Part shown: positions 45,397-54,494 of the stretch, piece after piece | How the letters are laid out: each line of letters opens with the position of its first letter | How positions within the stretch are numbered: position 1 is the stretch's first letter | Assembly: GCF_031127805.1 (NCBI RefSeq) | Contig: NZ_JARXHW010000004.1 | Location: 1-64,000, forward strand | Direction of reading: 5' to 3' | Source: Thalassobacterium maritimum | Lineage (GTDB): Bacteria > Verrucomicrobiota > Verrucomicrobiia > Opitutales > Coraliomargaritaceae | Length of the DNA stretch: 64,000 bases | Program-made: the position numbers and the translations under genes | Notes under the pieces: model-generated | Seen by the model: the letters and a program-made list of their open reading frames with translations, nothing else | Databases searched by the model: none | Told to the model about the DNA's origin: nothing

Positions 45397-46485
45397 CTAC
45401 AGCTTCGGGTTGGATTGGCCGAGCTTCTCGGAGAGTGTTTCTTGACCGTATTCTTCAGCGATCACTTCGACCGGCGCACCGGGGCGTAGCTTCATGGTAC
45501 CATCGGTCACGATCCAGTCGCCCACCTCAATTCCATCAAGTATCTCAGCTTCTCCCTTACGGCGCACCCCTAGTGTGACCGCACGGCGCTCAACCTTTTG
45601 TGCGCCCTCGCTTGCCAGCACGCGATAGACGAAGGCTCGGTCGCCCTGCGAAACGAGTGCCGCTTCTGGCAAGACAATCGACTCACGCGGATTCTTACGC
45701 AACGTCACCCGCATCAGCATGCCGGGCTTAAGGCTCTGGTTGGTATTGTCAATCAAGGCGCGTGCCAGCACCGCACGCGTGACCGGATCGATACGACTAT
45801 CGACACTGGCAATGGTACCTTCAAAAAGTCGCTCTGGGTAAGCGCGCGCGCGTGATTCAATTTGCAAGCCGGGCTTCAAAGTAGACAGAAAGACAGAGGG
45901 CACCGAGAAATCTAATTTCATCACCGAGTCATCATCCAAGGTGGTGATCAAGGTGCCCGGCTGCATCAATGCGCCGACCGATAAGTTACGCAGCCCCACC
46001 ACCCCATCAAACGGTGCAATAATACGACGCTTGCTAATACGGGACTGAATCGCCTGCGCGCGCGCTTTAGCCGACGCCACTTCGCGCCGCTGTTCATCAA
46101 TTGCGGATTCACTGGCCGCACCGCGCTCGACCAGTGGTTTTAAACGTTCGACCTGGCGCTGAGACTCTTCCAAGAGTGACACAACTTCTGCCAACTCTGC
46201 TTCTTCCTCGGCCGCGTCCATCTCCAAGAGCACACGGCCCTTTTTGACTCGCTGGTTGTCATCGAAATTAATCGCGGTGACATACTCTGTCACCGTAGAG
46301 GTCAGATCGATACTCTCGTTGGCACGCAGCGTGCCCAATGCTTCGACTTCGTCGAAGATCGCTTTTTCAGCTGCCCGAGTCGCAAAGACTTTGAGTGGCG
46401 TCTGTGCCGGGAGAAATTGAGTCGTCGCGAGCAGCGCAGTGGCTAGTAAGTAGTGTTTGATTCGCATCGTAGTCAGAAGGTGCAT
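45397..46485 (-). CDS. RND efflux periplasmic adaptor (membrane fusion protein)
   Basis: A 362-residue periplasmic adaptor linking pump and outer-membrane channel. The start at MHLLTTMRIKHYLLATALL gives a signal peptide ending near FLPAQ (an ATG at 46467 is also possible; the open frame upstream runs into the preceding gene). The barrel-sandwich hybrid (LTSTVTEYVTAINFDDNQRV...GRVLLEMDAAEEEAEL), a helical hairpin, and RIIAPFDGVVGLRNLSVGALMQPG are typical of HlyD-like adaptors, as is the late ALVSQGDRAFVYRV strand. Six bp separate it from the pump gene. Confidence 0.93.
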   Translation of the reverse strand: MHLLTTMRIKHYLLATALLATTQFLPAQTPLKVFATRAAEKAIFDEVEALGTLRANESIDLTSTVTEYVTAINFDDNQRVKKGRVLLEMDAAEEEAELAEVVSLLEESQRQVERLKPLVERGAASESAIDEQRREVASAKARAQAIQSRISKRRIIAPFDGVVGLRNLSVGALMQPGTLITTLDDDSVMKLDFSVPSVFLSTLKPGLQIESRARAYPERLFEGTIASVDSRIDPVTRAVLARALIDNTNQSLKPGMLMRVTLRKNPRESIVLPEAALVSQGDRAFVYRVLASEGAQKVERRAVTLGVRRKGEAEILDGIEVGDWIVTDGTMKLRPGAPVEVIAEEYGQETLSEKLGQSNPKL

Positions 46486-46498
46486 CGTGTATCGTCGG

Positions 46499-47923
46499 TT
46501 AAATTTGTGGCATGCGTCCGCCAGTGACGAGGTGTAGGCGGATGCGTAGTTGTAAGAGTTCCAATTGCTCATCGATCAAGTCGCGCTCAATCTCACGTAA
46601 GCTTTGCAAAGCAGTCAGCACCGGCAAGTAGTCGTCGATGCCCTGTTTAAAGCGCGCGTCGCTCTCTTCCTGTGCGCGTTGCAAAATGTCACGACGGTGG
46701 CGCAAACGTTTCAAAAATTCGCGTTGTTTTTGCTCTTGATACAATGTGGTCTCCACTTCTTCCACCGCGCCTAAAAAGAGCTCGGTAAAGCGCAGCAGCT
46801 GCTCTTGATAAATCGACTTGCGCCGTTCCACTTCCGCCTTGCGCCGGCCCCAGTCCAACAACGGCCCCGTAAAATTGGCAGCGAGTGAACTCAGCACGCC
46901 TTCGTAAGAACTAGTTGCTCCCTCAGCTACTGAGCCGCTCAGCGTGAGCTGCGGCAAGCGCTCCGCCACCGCCACGCCGATCGAAGCATCGGCCGCCACC
47001 AAGTCAGCCAGGGCCGCACGCAAATCAGGCCGTTGCACCAGTAGATCAGCCGGCACGCCTAGCGGCGGCATGCGGGCATCAAAGCTCAATTGCTCGGCGT
47101 CGGGGATGCGATTGCTCCCATCTGGTAATTCACCGACCAAGATATCCAGCAAATTTTCGAAGCTGCGCAACTCCGACTCCGCCAACGGGATCAAGGTTTG
47201 GCTTTCAGCCAATTGACTTTCCTGCTGCAGCACATCCACCACCGTGCCCACTCCCTGATCACGTCGCAATTGAATTAGGTCCAGTAAATCTTGATCCAAC
47301 TGCACCTGCTGCCGAAGGAGTTGCAATTTGTTTGCAGCCGCCACCGATCCAAAATACGCATTCGCCACTTCACTGGATAATGAAAGTGCGACCAATTCCG
47401 CATCTGCCTGACGCGCTTGCTCGCTATAGCGATCGCTCAAACGCTGACTCTCTAAGCGTTGAAATAAATCCAATTCCCAAGCCGCGCCAAGACCCGCGCT
47501 CCACAGCCAGGCGTCCGGCTGTCGGCCTTCCCACTCACGGCTCGCCGCGCCTTGCAAGGAAAGTTCTGGTTTTCCCCGACTCGCTGACTGGCGCGAAAGT
47601 AGGCGCGCCTGCCGCACACGCTCCATCGCTTGCCCTAAGCCGGGGTTGTCAGCCAGGGCTTGCTGAATTAAAAGATCCAGCTCAGGACGCTCAAAGGCCT
47701 GCCACCAAAAAGCACCCGCCACAGCGGTTACAGCGGGCACAGCGGGCACAGCGCTCAGCTTGCCGCCGTCAGCGGTGGCACTAGCGAACGTCGCATACTG
47801 CCTCACCTGCGCAGAATCCACAGGTAGCGAGGGCGTTTCGTTCACCTGATGCACGGCGCAGCCGCTCAAGGAGAATAAAGATAAAATTGTGAGGAGGGAT
47901 TGGCATTCTTTCCCGAAAATCAT
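46499..47923 (-). CDS. Outer-membrane efflux lipoprotein (TolC/NodT family)
   Basis: A 474-residue outer-membrane channel. The N-terminus has a lipoprotein signal with lipobox LSGC (LLTILSLFSLSGCAVHQ, Cys22), so it should be processed by Lgt and anchored. Two repeated long helical hairpins carry the family motifs FERPELDLLIQQALADNPGLGQA and LLVQRPDLRAALADLVAA, and PQLTLSGSVAEGATSS. It is the first gene of the operon, unlike the more usual adaptor-pump-channel order. Confidence 0.93.
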   Translation of the reverse strand: MIFGKECQSLLTILSLFSLSGCAVHQVNETPSLPVDSAQVRQYATFASATADGGKLSAVPAVPAVTAVAGAFWWQAFERPELDLLIQQALADNPGLGQAMERVRQARLLSRQSASRGKPELSLQGAASREWEGRQPDAWLWSAGLGAAWELDLFQRLESQRLSDRYSEQARQADAELVALSLSSEVANAYFGSVAAANKLQLLRQQVQLDQDLLDLIQLRRDQGVGTVVDVLQQESQLAESQTLIPLAESELRSFENLLDILVGELPDGSNRIPDAEQLSFDARMPPLGVPADLLVQRPDLRAALADLVAADASIGVAVAERLPQLTLSGSVAEGATSSYEGVLSSLAANFTGPLLDWGRRKAEVERRKSIYQEQLLRFTELFLGAVEEVETTLYQEQKQREFLKRLRHRRDILQRAQEESDARFKQGIDDYLPVLTALQSLREIERDLIDEQLELLQLRIRLHLVTGGRMPQI

Positions 47924-48041
47924 GTGTTTTTGGTTAGTTGACAGTATAGATCACTGCTACTGAGCAACTGTCTAGCGCTTTATTCCAAAATATTTCACGT
48001 TATTTCTAAAAATAATCTCAAAAGATAGATTTTTTCCGTCA

Positions 48042-49775
48042 CTAATCTTCCGAAAAGCTAAATTTCCAAAAGGCGCTCCCCCCCTGCTGTGGCACTTTAA
48101 AACGAAGTTGCGCCTTCGACTCGTCGCTCGGATCAATTTCGATCGACAGCATTTCGGGAATGAACTGAGTCCATTCGGCAACTGCTGTAAGCTCTGTGCT
48201 TTGCATTAACTGCACACGCGCACGTGCCCGCTTGGAGAAATTTAGGACTAGAATAAAGCTACCTTCGCTGCGCTCTAAACGATAATCGGGATGGTCGGAC
48301 GCGAGATTTGGATCACTGCCTGCGACATACTCCTCAAAATCAGAGGCGCCATCGGCATCTGCATCATCCTCCGCAGTGCCGGCAAGCCCATGCGCGAGCT
48401 GCCAAGCCGCAAAGCTACGGGCTGCATTGGGTGCACCACTGCTCACGATCTCAAAGTCCCAAAAGACATCCTCCGCGGGCGCATAGTAAACTCCAGCCAT
48501 CGCCCCCGCAGGCAGCGAGGCACGCAGCGTCACGCTCCCCGTGACCGAACCGCTGGAAAAGAGGTGGTCGGTGGCATGCACATAGGCCGCCTCTGGCCCA
48601 GCATCGATATATAACTCAACGGGTAGCCCGCTGCTGGACTGGGCATAGAAGGCCACATCACTGACAGCCACGAGTTGATTGGCAATCGGTTCCAAGTATA
48701 TGTGCTGCAAAGCATCGGCCACCACAAAACTATGAGTGACCGGCACCGCGGGCGCGTAGCTGGCATCGCCTAACTGAGTTGCCTGCACCACCACGGAGCC
48801 CAAGCCGGTGAAACTCAGCTGTGCCCCCTCGAGCTGCGCGGGGCCTTCCAGCAATTCAAAGCTCACTGGTAAACCACTGCTCGCAGTGGCCGAAAGTTCC
48901 AGCCCACCCTCAGTAAAAATTTGATGCCCGATCGCTGCAAAATTAATCGACTGAGTTAATCCGTCCGACGCCTGTTGGTGCAGCACCGCTACAGCATCCA
49001 GATCAAAGCCCGCACTGCCCACGGTCGGGTAAGGATCGTAAATCACCGCACCCTCACAATCCACAGCACTGCCATCGCCTGGGATATCAATGATACGCAG
49101 ATATTGAATGGCATCTAGGTCCAGATGTTGGAAATTAGCGACTAAAGAATTCTGGTACACCGCATCGAAAGAATCACTGCCCTCCATAACGGCTGTGTAG
49201 GCCAACTGCAATTGTTCCAAATCAAAGGGCGTGCCATAGCCCTGCTTATATTTACCAGCCAGGCCGTGAATCTGACTCGGATTCACAGCTCCAAATCCAC
49301 CGACCGCACTGAGTGTATACGAAAAATTAGGAAAGCGTACAAAGTGCACACCATCGCTCGAAACCTCGACATAGCCCAGTTCCAGAAAGTGATCGCTGAA
49401 ACTGTTTTCAAACACCGCGAAATCAAAGCCCTCACCATTGCGAATCGGACTGTCAAAAGTCAGTGTAATCTGCCCCCCGCGGCCCAAGCACACGATATCA
49501 TAACTGCCCCCCCCCGCGACACCCAGTGCCTTCGCCGGCGTTTTCCAAACGGCGTCCACCTCACTGCCATATTGTAGGTCTTGGTAGCCCGTCGCCCATG
49601 CAACGATCGAGGCATCCTCCTTCCAGAGCGCAGTTGTATCAGCGGTGCCAGCCGCATCGTGAAACTGCCAAGTTCGATCCTGCCCCGGATAAGTCGGTGG
49701 ATCTTCATTGGCCACCGCGAATAGACTGACGGCTAAGAAGAGATGGGACACAGTGTGTTGGATCAGAGACTTCAT
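48042..49775 (-). CDS. Secreted surface protein sharing a domain with the 52062 PEP-CTERM protein
   Basis: A 577-residue exported protein with signal peptide (VSHLFLAVSLFAVANE). Residues about 30-265 form a domain also found in the product at 52062-52898: both have DxSIVAWAT, GEGFDFAVFENxFSD, VEVSSxG, NLAGKYKQGYGTPFDL-like and SxGFDLDAxxVxH. The middle has Ig-like repeats (ASSGLPVSFELLEGPA), and the C-terminal part carries a calcium-binding-like repeat, EDDADADGASDFEEYVAGSDPN. There is no PEP-CTERM signal. It follows the TonB-receptor gene by 4 bp in one operon, so it probably helps capture the receptor's ligand. The ligand is unknown. Confidence 0.75.
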   Translation of the reverse strand: MKSLIQHTVSHLFLAVSLFAVANEDPPTYPGQDRTWQFHDAAGTADTTALWKEDASIVAWATGYQDLQYGSEVDAVWKTPAKALGVAGGGSYDIVCLGRGGQITLTFDSPIRNGEGFDFAVFENSFSDHFLELGYVEVSSDGVHFVRFPNFSYTLSAVGGFGAVNPSQIHGLAGKYKQGYGTPFDLEQLQLAYTAVMEGSDSFDAVYQNSLVANFQHLDLDAIQYLRIIDIPGDGSAVDCEGAVIYDPYPTVGSAGFDLDAVAVLHQQASDGLTQSINFAAIGHQIFTEGGLELSATASSGLPVSFELLEGPAQLEGAQLSFTGLGSVVVQATQLGDASYAPAVPVTHSFVVADALQHIYLEPIANQLVAVSDVAFYAQSSSGLPVELYIDAGPEAAYVHATDHLFSSGSVTGSVTLRASLPAGAMAGVYYAPAEDVFWDFEIVSSGAPNAARSFAAWQLAHGLAGTAEDDADADGASDFEEYVAGSDPNLASDHPDYRLERSEGSFILVLNFSKRARARVQLMQSTELTAVAEWTQFIPEMLSIEIDPSDESKAQLRFKVPQQGGSAFWKFSFSED

Positions 49776-49779
49776 TCTT

Positions 49780-51900
49780 TTAGAAATTAAATTTCACGCC
49801 CGCTTGAATGGAACGCCCGTCGCCGGGATAGTAACTGCCGAAATAGACTGTTTCGGCATAAAGTGTATCGAAGATATTGTCACACTTGACAAAGATACGG
49901 CATTGCGGTGTCGCCTGCCAATCGGCCTGAATGTGAAAGAGCTGATAGGCCTCCACCGGCTGGCTCTCATTGGCAAAATCCCCGCCTTGATAACGCTCAT
50001 CGACGTAGCGGTGCACCAGTCGCACCCGCAGCCGTTCTTCCAGCTGCCACCAGATCTGATTGGTGCTCACCAGTGAGGGCACGAGCGGCACCTCCTGCCC
50101 ACTCCCCTCACCATCGATACCGACTCGCATTTTTGTGCGCACAAAGGCCAGCGCCATGGAAAAGCCCCAGTCCTGAGCATTGTAAGCATAGGAAACATCC
50201 GCACCATAACGATCGACCGCGCCTAAGTTGCGATTGAGCCCATTGCCTGGCGTGCTGGGATCATCGCTGCCGACACTGGGATCGAAGATGATTTCATTCT
50301 CCATCTGCAAGCGATAGACAGTCGCATACAACTCATGTGCGCCTTGGAGGTATTTGAGTCCCAATTCAAATTGATCGCCCTCTTCGGCTTCCAAGTCCTG
50401 TGCGATGTATTCCGCCAGCGGATAACCTTGGTAGGCGGCACGCTCATCAAAAACAGGATAGCGGTAAGCTCGATCGTAGCCAGCCCACAGGCTCCATTGA
50501 TCGTTCAAACGATAGTTCATAGAGAACTCCGCCGACAAGCCACTCTCCCGTAAAGATGCCTGATAAGATTCATCCGGGTCGATGTCTGCCGGATTTTTAT
50601 AGTTTGGGTTCGGCCGCGGACCACGATTCGTCTCGATGGTGGCATACAGTTGATCCTCCACATACGCCGTATTCTTCGCCTGATAATTGCTCCACTCGTG
50701 TCGCAATCCAGCACTCAAACTAAAACGCTCGGTCAGATCGTATTCAGCAAAAACATACGGACTGAGGCGACTCTCCGAAAGCGCAGCCTGCGAAGGAACG
50801 ATCGTGCGCGCTTCATCTAAATACGCAGTAAAATCTAAAGTATCGTAAAGAAAGTCCGCACCAAGAATAAGCACCCAATCCGCGGGCTCAAAGCGCACAC
50901 GCGGTTTGAGACTGTAACCCGACTGATCGTTGGCCCCGTAAGAGCCCTCTCCAAAACTCCACTCAATCTCATTCTGATCGTAGCCTGCCAACACTTCCCA
51001 GCTGCCCCAGTCACGCATGCCAATGAAACGACTGGTCATACTGGCATACTCGTTCGTACTCCCCTCATCGCCCAAATTACTCGAGCTGCGTGGATCGTTG
51101 CGATAGCTCGCCTCATCGAGGCCGCCCGGATAAGTTAAATCTGTGCTGCCGCCCGCAAAGCGAAAATTCAATTCGTCGCCATTATTAAAGACATAGCCCA
51201 CTGTGGCCGAAGCATGACGAGTGGCGGAGTCGGAATGCGCTCGGTAGCCCTCCGAGATCTGTCGTGAAAGCCCACCTGAAAAACTCCAAGCGCTGCCGCC
51301 CCAAGCAGCCGACAAGGAGGACTGCTGGGTGCCGAAACTCCCCAAACGCCCTTCGAAGTCGAGACGCGTGGCTTCGATACGCCGCGTTTCGATCTTAATC
51401 ACGCCCGACAAAGCCTTGTCGCCATACAGCACATTATGCCCGCCGCGCAGCACCTCCACGCTCTCGATCGCTTCCAGCGGCACTTGCTCCCAGTTAATGC
51501 GCCCCATATCCGAAGGGTTGAGCATGTGCCCGTCGACTAGAATCAAACTGCGCAATCCACTGCCCTCACCGAAGCCACGCAGAGAGACATTGGTAGAACC
51601 AGATAGATTCGAGAAATACAAATTCGCTTCCGTTTCTAAAAGCTCAGGTAAGGAGAGCGCGAGCGATTGATCAATGGTCTGGCGATCAATCTGCACAATA
51701 TCCGCCGGTACTTCGAGGCTTTCATTTTCAAAATGCCACGCACGCACCACATACTCCTCTAGCATGTGATACGAAGATGCCTCCGCACTCTCGTCGGCCC
51801 ACAAGCCACAACTAGCGGACAGCTGCCAAGACAAAGCGATCCCCAACAGTGCGCGCGCACTCAAGCAGACACTAGCCAATATGCCTTCGCTGCCCTTCAT
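49780..51900 (-). CDS. TonB-dependent outer-membrane receptor
   Basis: A 706-residue receptor with a signal peptide (SVCLSARALLGIALSWQLSASCGLWA) and a possible TonB box near EEYVVRAW. The plug domain has SLPELLETEANLY, LRSLILVDGHMLNP and VEVLRGGHNVLYGDKALSGVIKIETRR; then comes a 22-stranded barrel rich in aromatic strands, ending in the canonical final Phe (IQAGVKFNF). Such receptors import metal complexes, cobalamin or oligosaccharides using the proton-motive force. The plug resembles the BtuB/siderophore-type group rather than SusC. It heads an operon with the surface protein 4 bp downstream. The nearby Fur-family gene hints at a metal; I see no cobalamin riboswitch upstream. Confidence 0.9.
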   Translation of the reverse strand: MKGSEGILASVCLSARALLGIALSWQLSASCGLWADESAEASSYHMLEEYVVRAWHFENESLEVPADIVQIDRQTIDQSLALSLPELLETEANLYFSNLSGSTNVSLRGFGEGSGLRSLILVDGHMLNPSDMGRINWEQVPLEAIESVEVLRGGHNVLYGDKALSGVIKIETRRIEATRLDFEGRLGSFGTQQSSLSAAWGGSAWSFSGGLSRQISEGYRAHSDSATRHASATVGYVFNNGDELNFRFAGGSTDLTYPGGLDEASYRNDPRSSSNLGDEGSTNEYASMTSRFIGMRDWGSWEVLAGYDQNEIEWSFGEGSYGANDQSGYSLKPRVRFEPADWVLILGADFLYDTLDFTAYLDEARTIVPSQAALSESRLSPYVFAEYDLTERFSLSAGLRHEWSNYQAKNTAYVEDQLYATIETNRGPRPNPNYKNPADIDPDESYQASLRESGLSAEFSMNYRLNDQWSLWAGYDRAYRYPVFDERAAYQGYPLAEYIAQDLEAEEGDQFELGLKYLQGAHELYATVYRLQMENEIIFDPSVGSDDPSTPGNGLNRNLGAVDRYGADVSYAYNAQDWGFSMALAFVRTKMRVGIDGEGSGQEVPLVPSLVSTNQIWWQLEERLRVRLVHRYVDERYQGGDFANESQPVEAYQLFHIQADWQATPQCRIFVKCDNIFDTLYAETVYFGSYYPGDGRSIQAGVKFNF

Positions 51901-52022
51901 CTATATCTAGCTATAAACAGCACCCAGACCAGCGGCCCGATGCGACATGAATTGGTATTTTTATGCATCATTCTCAAAGTTATTATTGACGATCAACTGT
52001 CATTAAGCGAGACCCATTAATA

Positions 52023-52046
52023 TTATTGGCAACAAACTGCCAATAA
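52023..52046. promoter_or_regulatory. Inverted repeat upstream of the PEP-CTERM gene, candidate operator
   Basis: TTATTGGCA and TGCCAATAA are perfect 9-bp arms separated by ACAAAC, ending 15 bp before the ATG at 52062 in the 161-bp region between the TonB-receptor gene and the PEP-CTERM genes. It could be a protein-binding site (a Fur-family regulator is encoded nearby) or a hairpin in the transcript leader. It does not look like a classical Fur box. Confidence 0.5.
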
Positions 52047-52061
52047 AAATCGAATAATAAA

Positions 52062-52898
52062 ATGATGAAAACAAAGAACCGATCACGACTCTGCAGCACC
52101 GTTCTGCTAGTTTTAGCGCAAGCGAGCCTCACGCATTCGCTAGCGGCAGGCGACTATGCCCCCGCAGCTGGTCAGCCCGGTAGCGAAGCGATTGCGATGA
52201 ATGACAGCAGCATCGTCGCATGGGCGACCTCAGTGGAATCACTGGTTCGCGGCCCGCAAGACATCTCAAATGCAGAATCCGCCTTAGCCTCTTATGGCAG
52301 CGGGGATAATGCCCTAGGCGCCGCCCAAGGCACCTCGGGAGGCGTCGTGAGCCTCGGCGACGGCGGCTCCATCACGCTCGGCTTTGACAATCCGATCTAC
52401 GATGGAGAGGGCTTTGATTTTGCAGTTTTTGAGAATGGATTTTCCGATACATTCTTAGAGTTTGCTTTCGTAGAGGTCAGTTCTAACGGCAGCGATTTCT
52501 TTCGTTTCGAAGCCGACTACGCACCCGTCAACGAAACCCCGAGCCAAATAGGAGGCTTTGGCTCGGTCGACACCACCGAGTACGACAACCTCGCAGGGAA
52601 ATATAAACAAGGCTACGGCACTCCCTTCGACCTGGCGGAGCTCGAAGGCATTGGCGATCTGGATATCAATAATATCGTGGCCATACGTATCGTCGATGTA
52701 GTGGGCAGTCTCGACGTCAGTTATGGCAGCACCGACAAAGATGGCGACCTCATCAACGATCCCTACGCCACTCCTTTTAGTAGCAGTGGTTTCGACTTGG
52801 ATGCCATCGGTGTAATGCATGCCGTTCCAGAACCTCAGACCTACGCCGCCTTACTGGGTCTAGTCGCACTCGCAATCAGCCTAATGCGCCGCCGTTAA
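52062..52898 (+). CDS. PEP-CTERM surface protein, paralogue domain of the 48042 product
   Basis: A 278-residue protein with a signal peptide (STVLLVLAQASLTHSLAAGD). One domain (about 30-245) is shared with the 577-residue protein across the intergenic region: NDSSIVAWATSVESL, GEGFDFAVFENGFSD, FVEVSSNGSDFFRF, NLAGKYKQGYGTPFDLAEL and SSGFDLDAIGVMH. It ends in a PEP-CTERM signal (VPEPQT, hydrophobic helix, MRRR), so it is sorted to the envelope by exosortase. Related proteins are often seen near TonB receptors in other phyla (from memory, not checked), consistent with ligand capture. The next PEP-CTERM gene begins 17 bp downstream. Confidence 0.8.
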   Translation: MMKTKNRSRLCSTVLLVLAQASLTHSLAAGDYAPAAGQPGSEAIAMNDSSIVAWATSVESLVRGPQDISNAESALASYGSGDNALGAAQGTSGGVVSLGDGGSITLGFDNPIYDGEGFDFAVFENGFSDTFLEFAFVEVSSNGSDFFRFEADYAPVNETPSQIGGFGSVDTTEYDNLAGKYKQGYGTPFDLAELEGIGDLDINNIVAIRIVDVVGSLDVSYGSTDKDGDLINDPYATPFSSSGFDLDAIGVMHAVPEPQTYAALLGLVALAISLMRRR

Positions 52899-52915
52899 AC
52901 CTTATAATTCTTAAA

Positions 52916-53929
52916 ATGATGAAAAAAATATTACAAAATACAGCGATTAGTTTCGTCGCGCTCACAGCCATAAGTGCTCATGCAGCGACCAACTACACAA
53001 ATGGCTATAGTGCCTCCACATATTACAGTATGTCTAGTGGCGACAGTGTAATCAGCTTTGACTGGGGCGCCGACGGGGCCTTCTACACGATGTCCACGCC
53101 CGGTTACAGCAACGTGACGGTCTACCGCCACAGCAATGGCAGCAGCAGCCCGATTTATAGTAACGTCAACAATTTCGCTGGCGCAAGTGTAGTCGCGATC
53201 GGTGACTCTATCTACTTCAACGACAGCAACTACTCCAATGATCAGAACATCTGGCAATACAATACCAGCACTGGAATCACCAGCAGCAGTCCTATCTCAA
53301 CCACATCCAACTACGCACTCTTCGGCCATGGGGGAGAGCTGTATATAACAGGCGCAGTGGGCTTTGGCACCAATCACATTTATCACAGTGCACTGGATAG
53401 CAACGGCGGATTGGCCAGCGATCCTGCCACTAATCTGGGGGAAACATTCGGCTCTTCGGGTCCCTTGGCCTTCGACGCGAGTGGCAACCTATATTATGCG
53501 CCCGGCTTTGGAGACTTGTCGATCTACCGTTGGTCCTTTGAAGAAGTCGCCGCATCTATCGTCGACCCCGTGAACAATCCTCTACCCACCGAGGATGCGC
53601 TCTGGTATAATTACAGCGCTGACTTTGGCAGTGTGAGTGGCGGCACGGGGATGATCATTGACGAAGACGGCGAATTAGTAATCTCGCTGACGAGTTTCTC
53701 GGGCTCTTCGGAACTCGTCAAATTCAGCGTCGACTCGGAGGGCGAATACGCTGGCTATGAAAGTATTTTGAGCACCTCCGAGCGACTCGGCGATCTTCGC
53801 CTATATCAAGGCGAAGTATATTTTGCAAACGGCAACGAAGTTCTATTGCTGGTGCCAGAGCCTGCGGCCGCCGCATTATTGATCGGCTTATGCGCTCTGG
53901 CGACAGGGGCTGTTCGCCGCCGCCGCTAA
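52916..53929 (+). CDS. PEP-CTERM protein, probably a beta-propeller
   Basis: A 337-residue protein with signal peptide (NTAISFVALTAISAHAAT) and a C-terminal PEP-CTERM signal (VPEPAA, hydrophobic helix, VRRRR). The mature part is rich in Ser, Asn, Tyr and Gly with recurring strand patterns (VVAIGDSIYFNDS, LAFDASGNLYYAPGFG, MIIDEDGELVISLTS, LRLYQGEVYFANGNEV), suggesting a beta-propeller such as those that bind ligand on the surface beside TonB receptors. This fold is inferred from the pattern only. It is co-transcribed with the preceding PEP-CTERM gene and followed by a terminator. Confidence 0.7.
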   Translation: MMKKILQNTAISFVALTAISAHAATNYTNGYSASTYYSMSSGDSVISFDWGADGAFYTMSTPGYSNVTVYRHSNGSSSPIYSNVNNFAGASVVAIGDSIYFNDSNYSNDQNIWQYNTSTGITSSSPISTTSNYALFGHGGELYITGAVGFGTNHIYHSALDSNGGLASDPATNLGETFGSSGPLAFDASGNLYYAPGFGDLSIYRWSFEEVAASIVDPVNNPLPTEDALWYNYSADFGSVSGGTGMIIDEDGELVISLTSFSGSSELVKFSVDSEGEYAGYESILSTSERLGDLRLYQGEVYFANGNEVLLLVPEPAAAALLIGLCALATGAVRRRR

Positions 53930-53958
53930 GCCGCGCGTTTCACAGTATTGACATCCTC

Positions 53959-53992
53959 AAAGGGCGGACCGCTAAGAGCGACCGCCCTTTTT
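53959..53992 (+). terminator. Intrinsic terminator after the PEP-CTERM genes
   Basis: AAAGGGCGG (53959-53967) pairs with CCGCCCTTT (53982-53990) over a 14-nt loop that can form a further short stem, and the right arm runs into a T-tract. It ends the two-gene PEP-CTERM transcript, so the Fur-family gene at 54059 probably has its own promoter. Confidence 0.85.
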
Positions 53993-54058
53993 ATTAGGCA
54001 ATAGCCTAGGGTCTATATATGGATTGCAATTCATGCAGCGATTGGAACATTAAACACT

Positions 54059-54442
54059 ATGGCGATGATCCGTAAAACCCGGCAACGAGAGGTGCTCAAA
54101 CAAGTCCTCGAAGAAGCCAATCGACCCCTCACTCCCAACGAAATTCATGAGTTGGCGCAGCAGAGCTATCCCGCGATTGGGCTGCGCACGGTCTATCGGC
54201 ATCTCAATGAATTAAGCGATACAATGGAGATCGCAGGCATCGACTACCCTGGCCTGCCCGTGCACTATGAAAAAGTCGACCAGAATGGCAGTCGTCCTCA
54301 TTTAATCTGTCGTGAATGCCGACGTGTGTTAGCTTTGCCGATTGCAGAACCACAGGTGCCCTACCCTGAAGTAGACGGACACGAAATCAGTGGCCACGAA
54401 GTGCTCTATTACGGTGTCTGTAAAAACTGCCGAGGCCAATAA
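54059..54442 (+). CDS. Fur-family metal-responsive regulator
   Basis: A 127-residue repressor of the Fur/Zur/PerR family. An N-terminal winged helix (TRQREVLKQVLEEANRPLTP, then IGLRTVYRHLNELSD) is followed by a C-terminal dimerisation domain with two CxxC pairs (LICRECRRV and GVCKNCRG) that bind structural zinc. The histidines in VDGHEISGHEV may be part of the regulatory metal site. Which metal it senses cannot be read off; Zur is a reasonable guess because it lies next to a TonB-receptor locus, but PerR is also possible, since ahpC and ahpF are on the other side. Confidence 0.88.
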   Translation: MAMIRKTRQREVLKQVLEEANRPLTPNEIHELAQQSYPAIGLRTVYRHLNELSDTMEIAGIDYPGLPVHYEKVDQNGSRPHLICRECRRVLALPIAEPQVPYPEVDGHEISGHEVLYYGVCKNCRGQ

Positions 54443-54445
54443 ACA

Positions 54446-54477
54446 CGCTCACTTGGGGCGATGAGCCCAAGTGAGCG
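54446..54477. terminator. 12-bp hairpin between convergent fur-type gene and ahpF
   Basis: CGCTCACTTGGG (54446-54457) and CCCAAGTGAGCG (54466-54477) are perfect 12-bp arms with an 8-nt loop, directly between two convergent genes. There is no T-run on either side. It probably acts as a bidirectional termination or transcript-end stability hairpin. Confidence 0.65.
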
Positions 54478-54494
54478 ACACTCGAGAGCAAGCC

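Noticed and set aside
52025..52044. Sigma-54 promoter resemblance of TTGGCA...TGCC
   Set aside because: The GG to GC distance is one base short of the required spacing, and the element is better explained as a perfect inverted repeat.
51901..52061. Cobalamin riboswitch before the TonB receptor
   Set aside because: The region is only 161 bp long and lacks the conserved B12-box sequence and any large fold that I can see.
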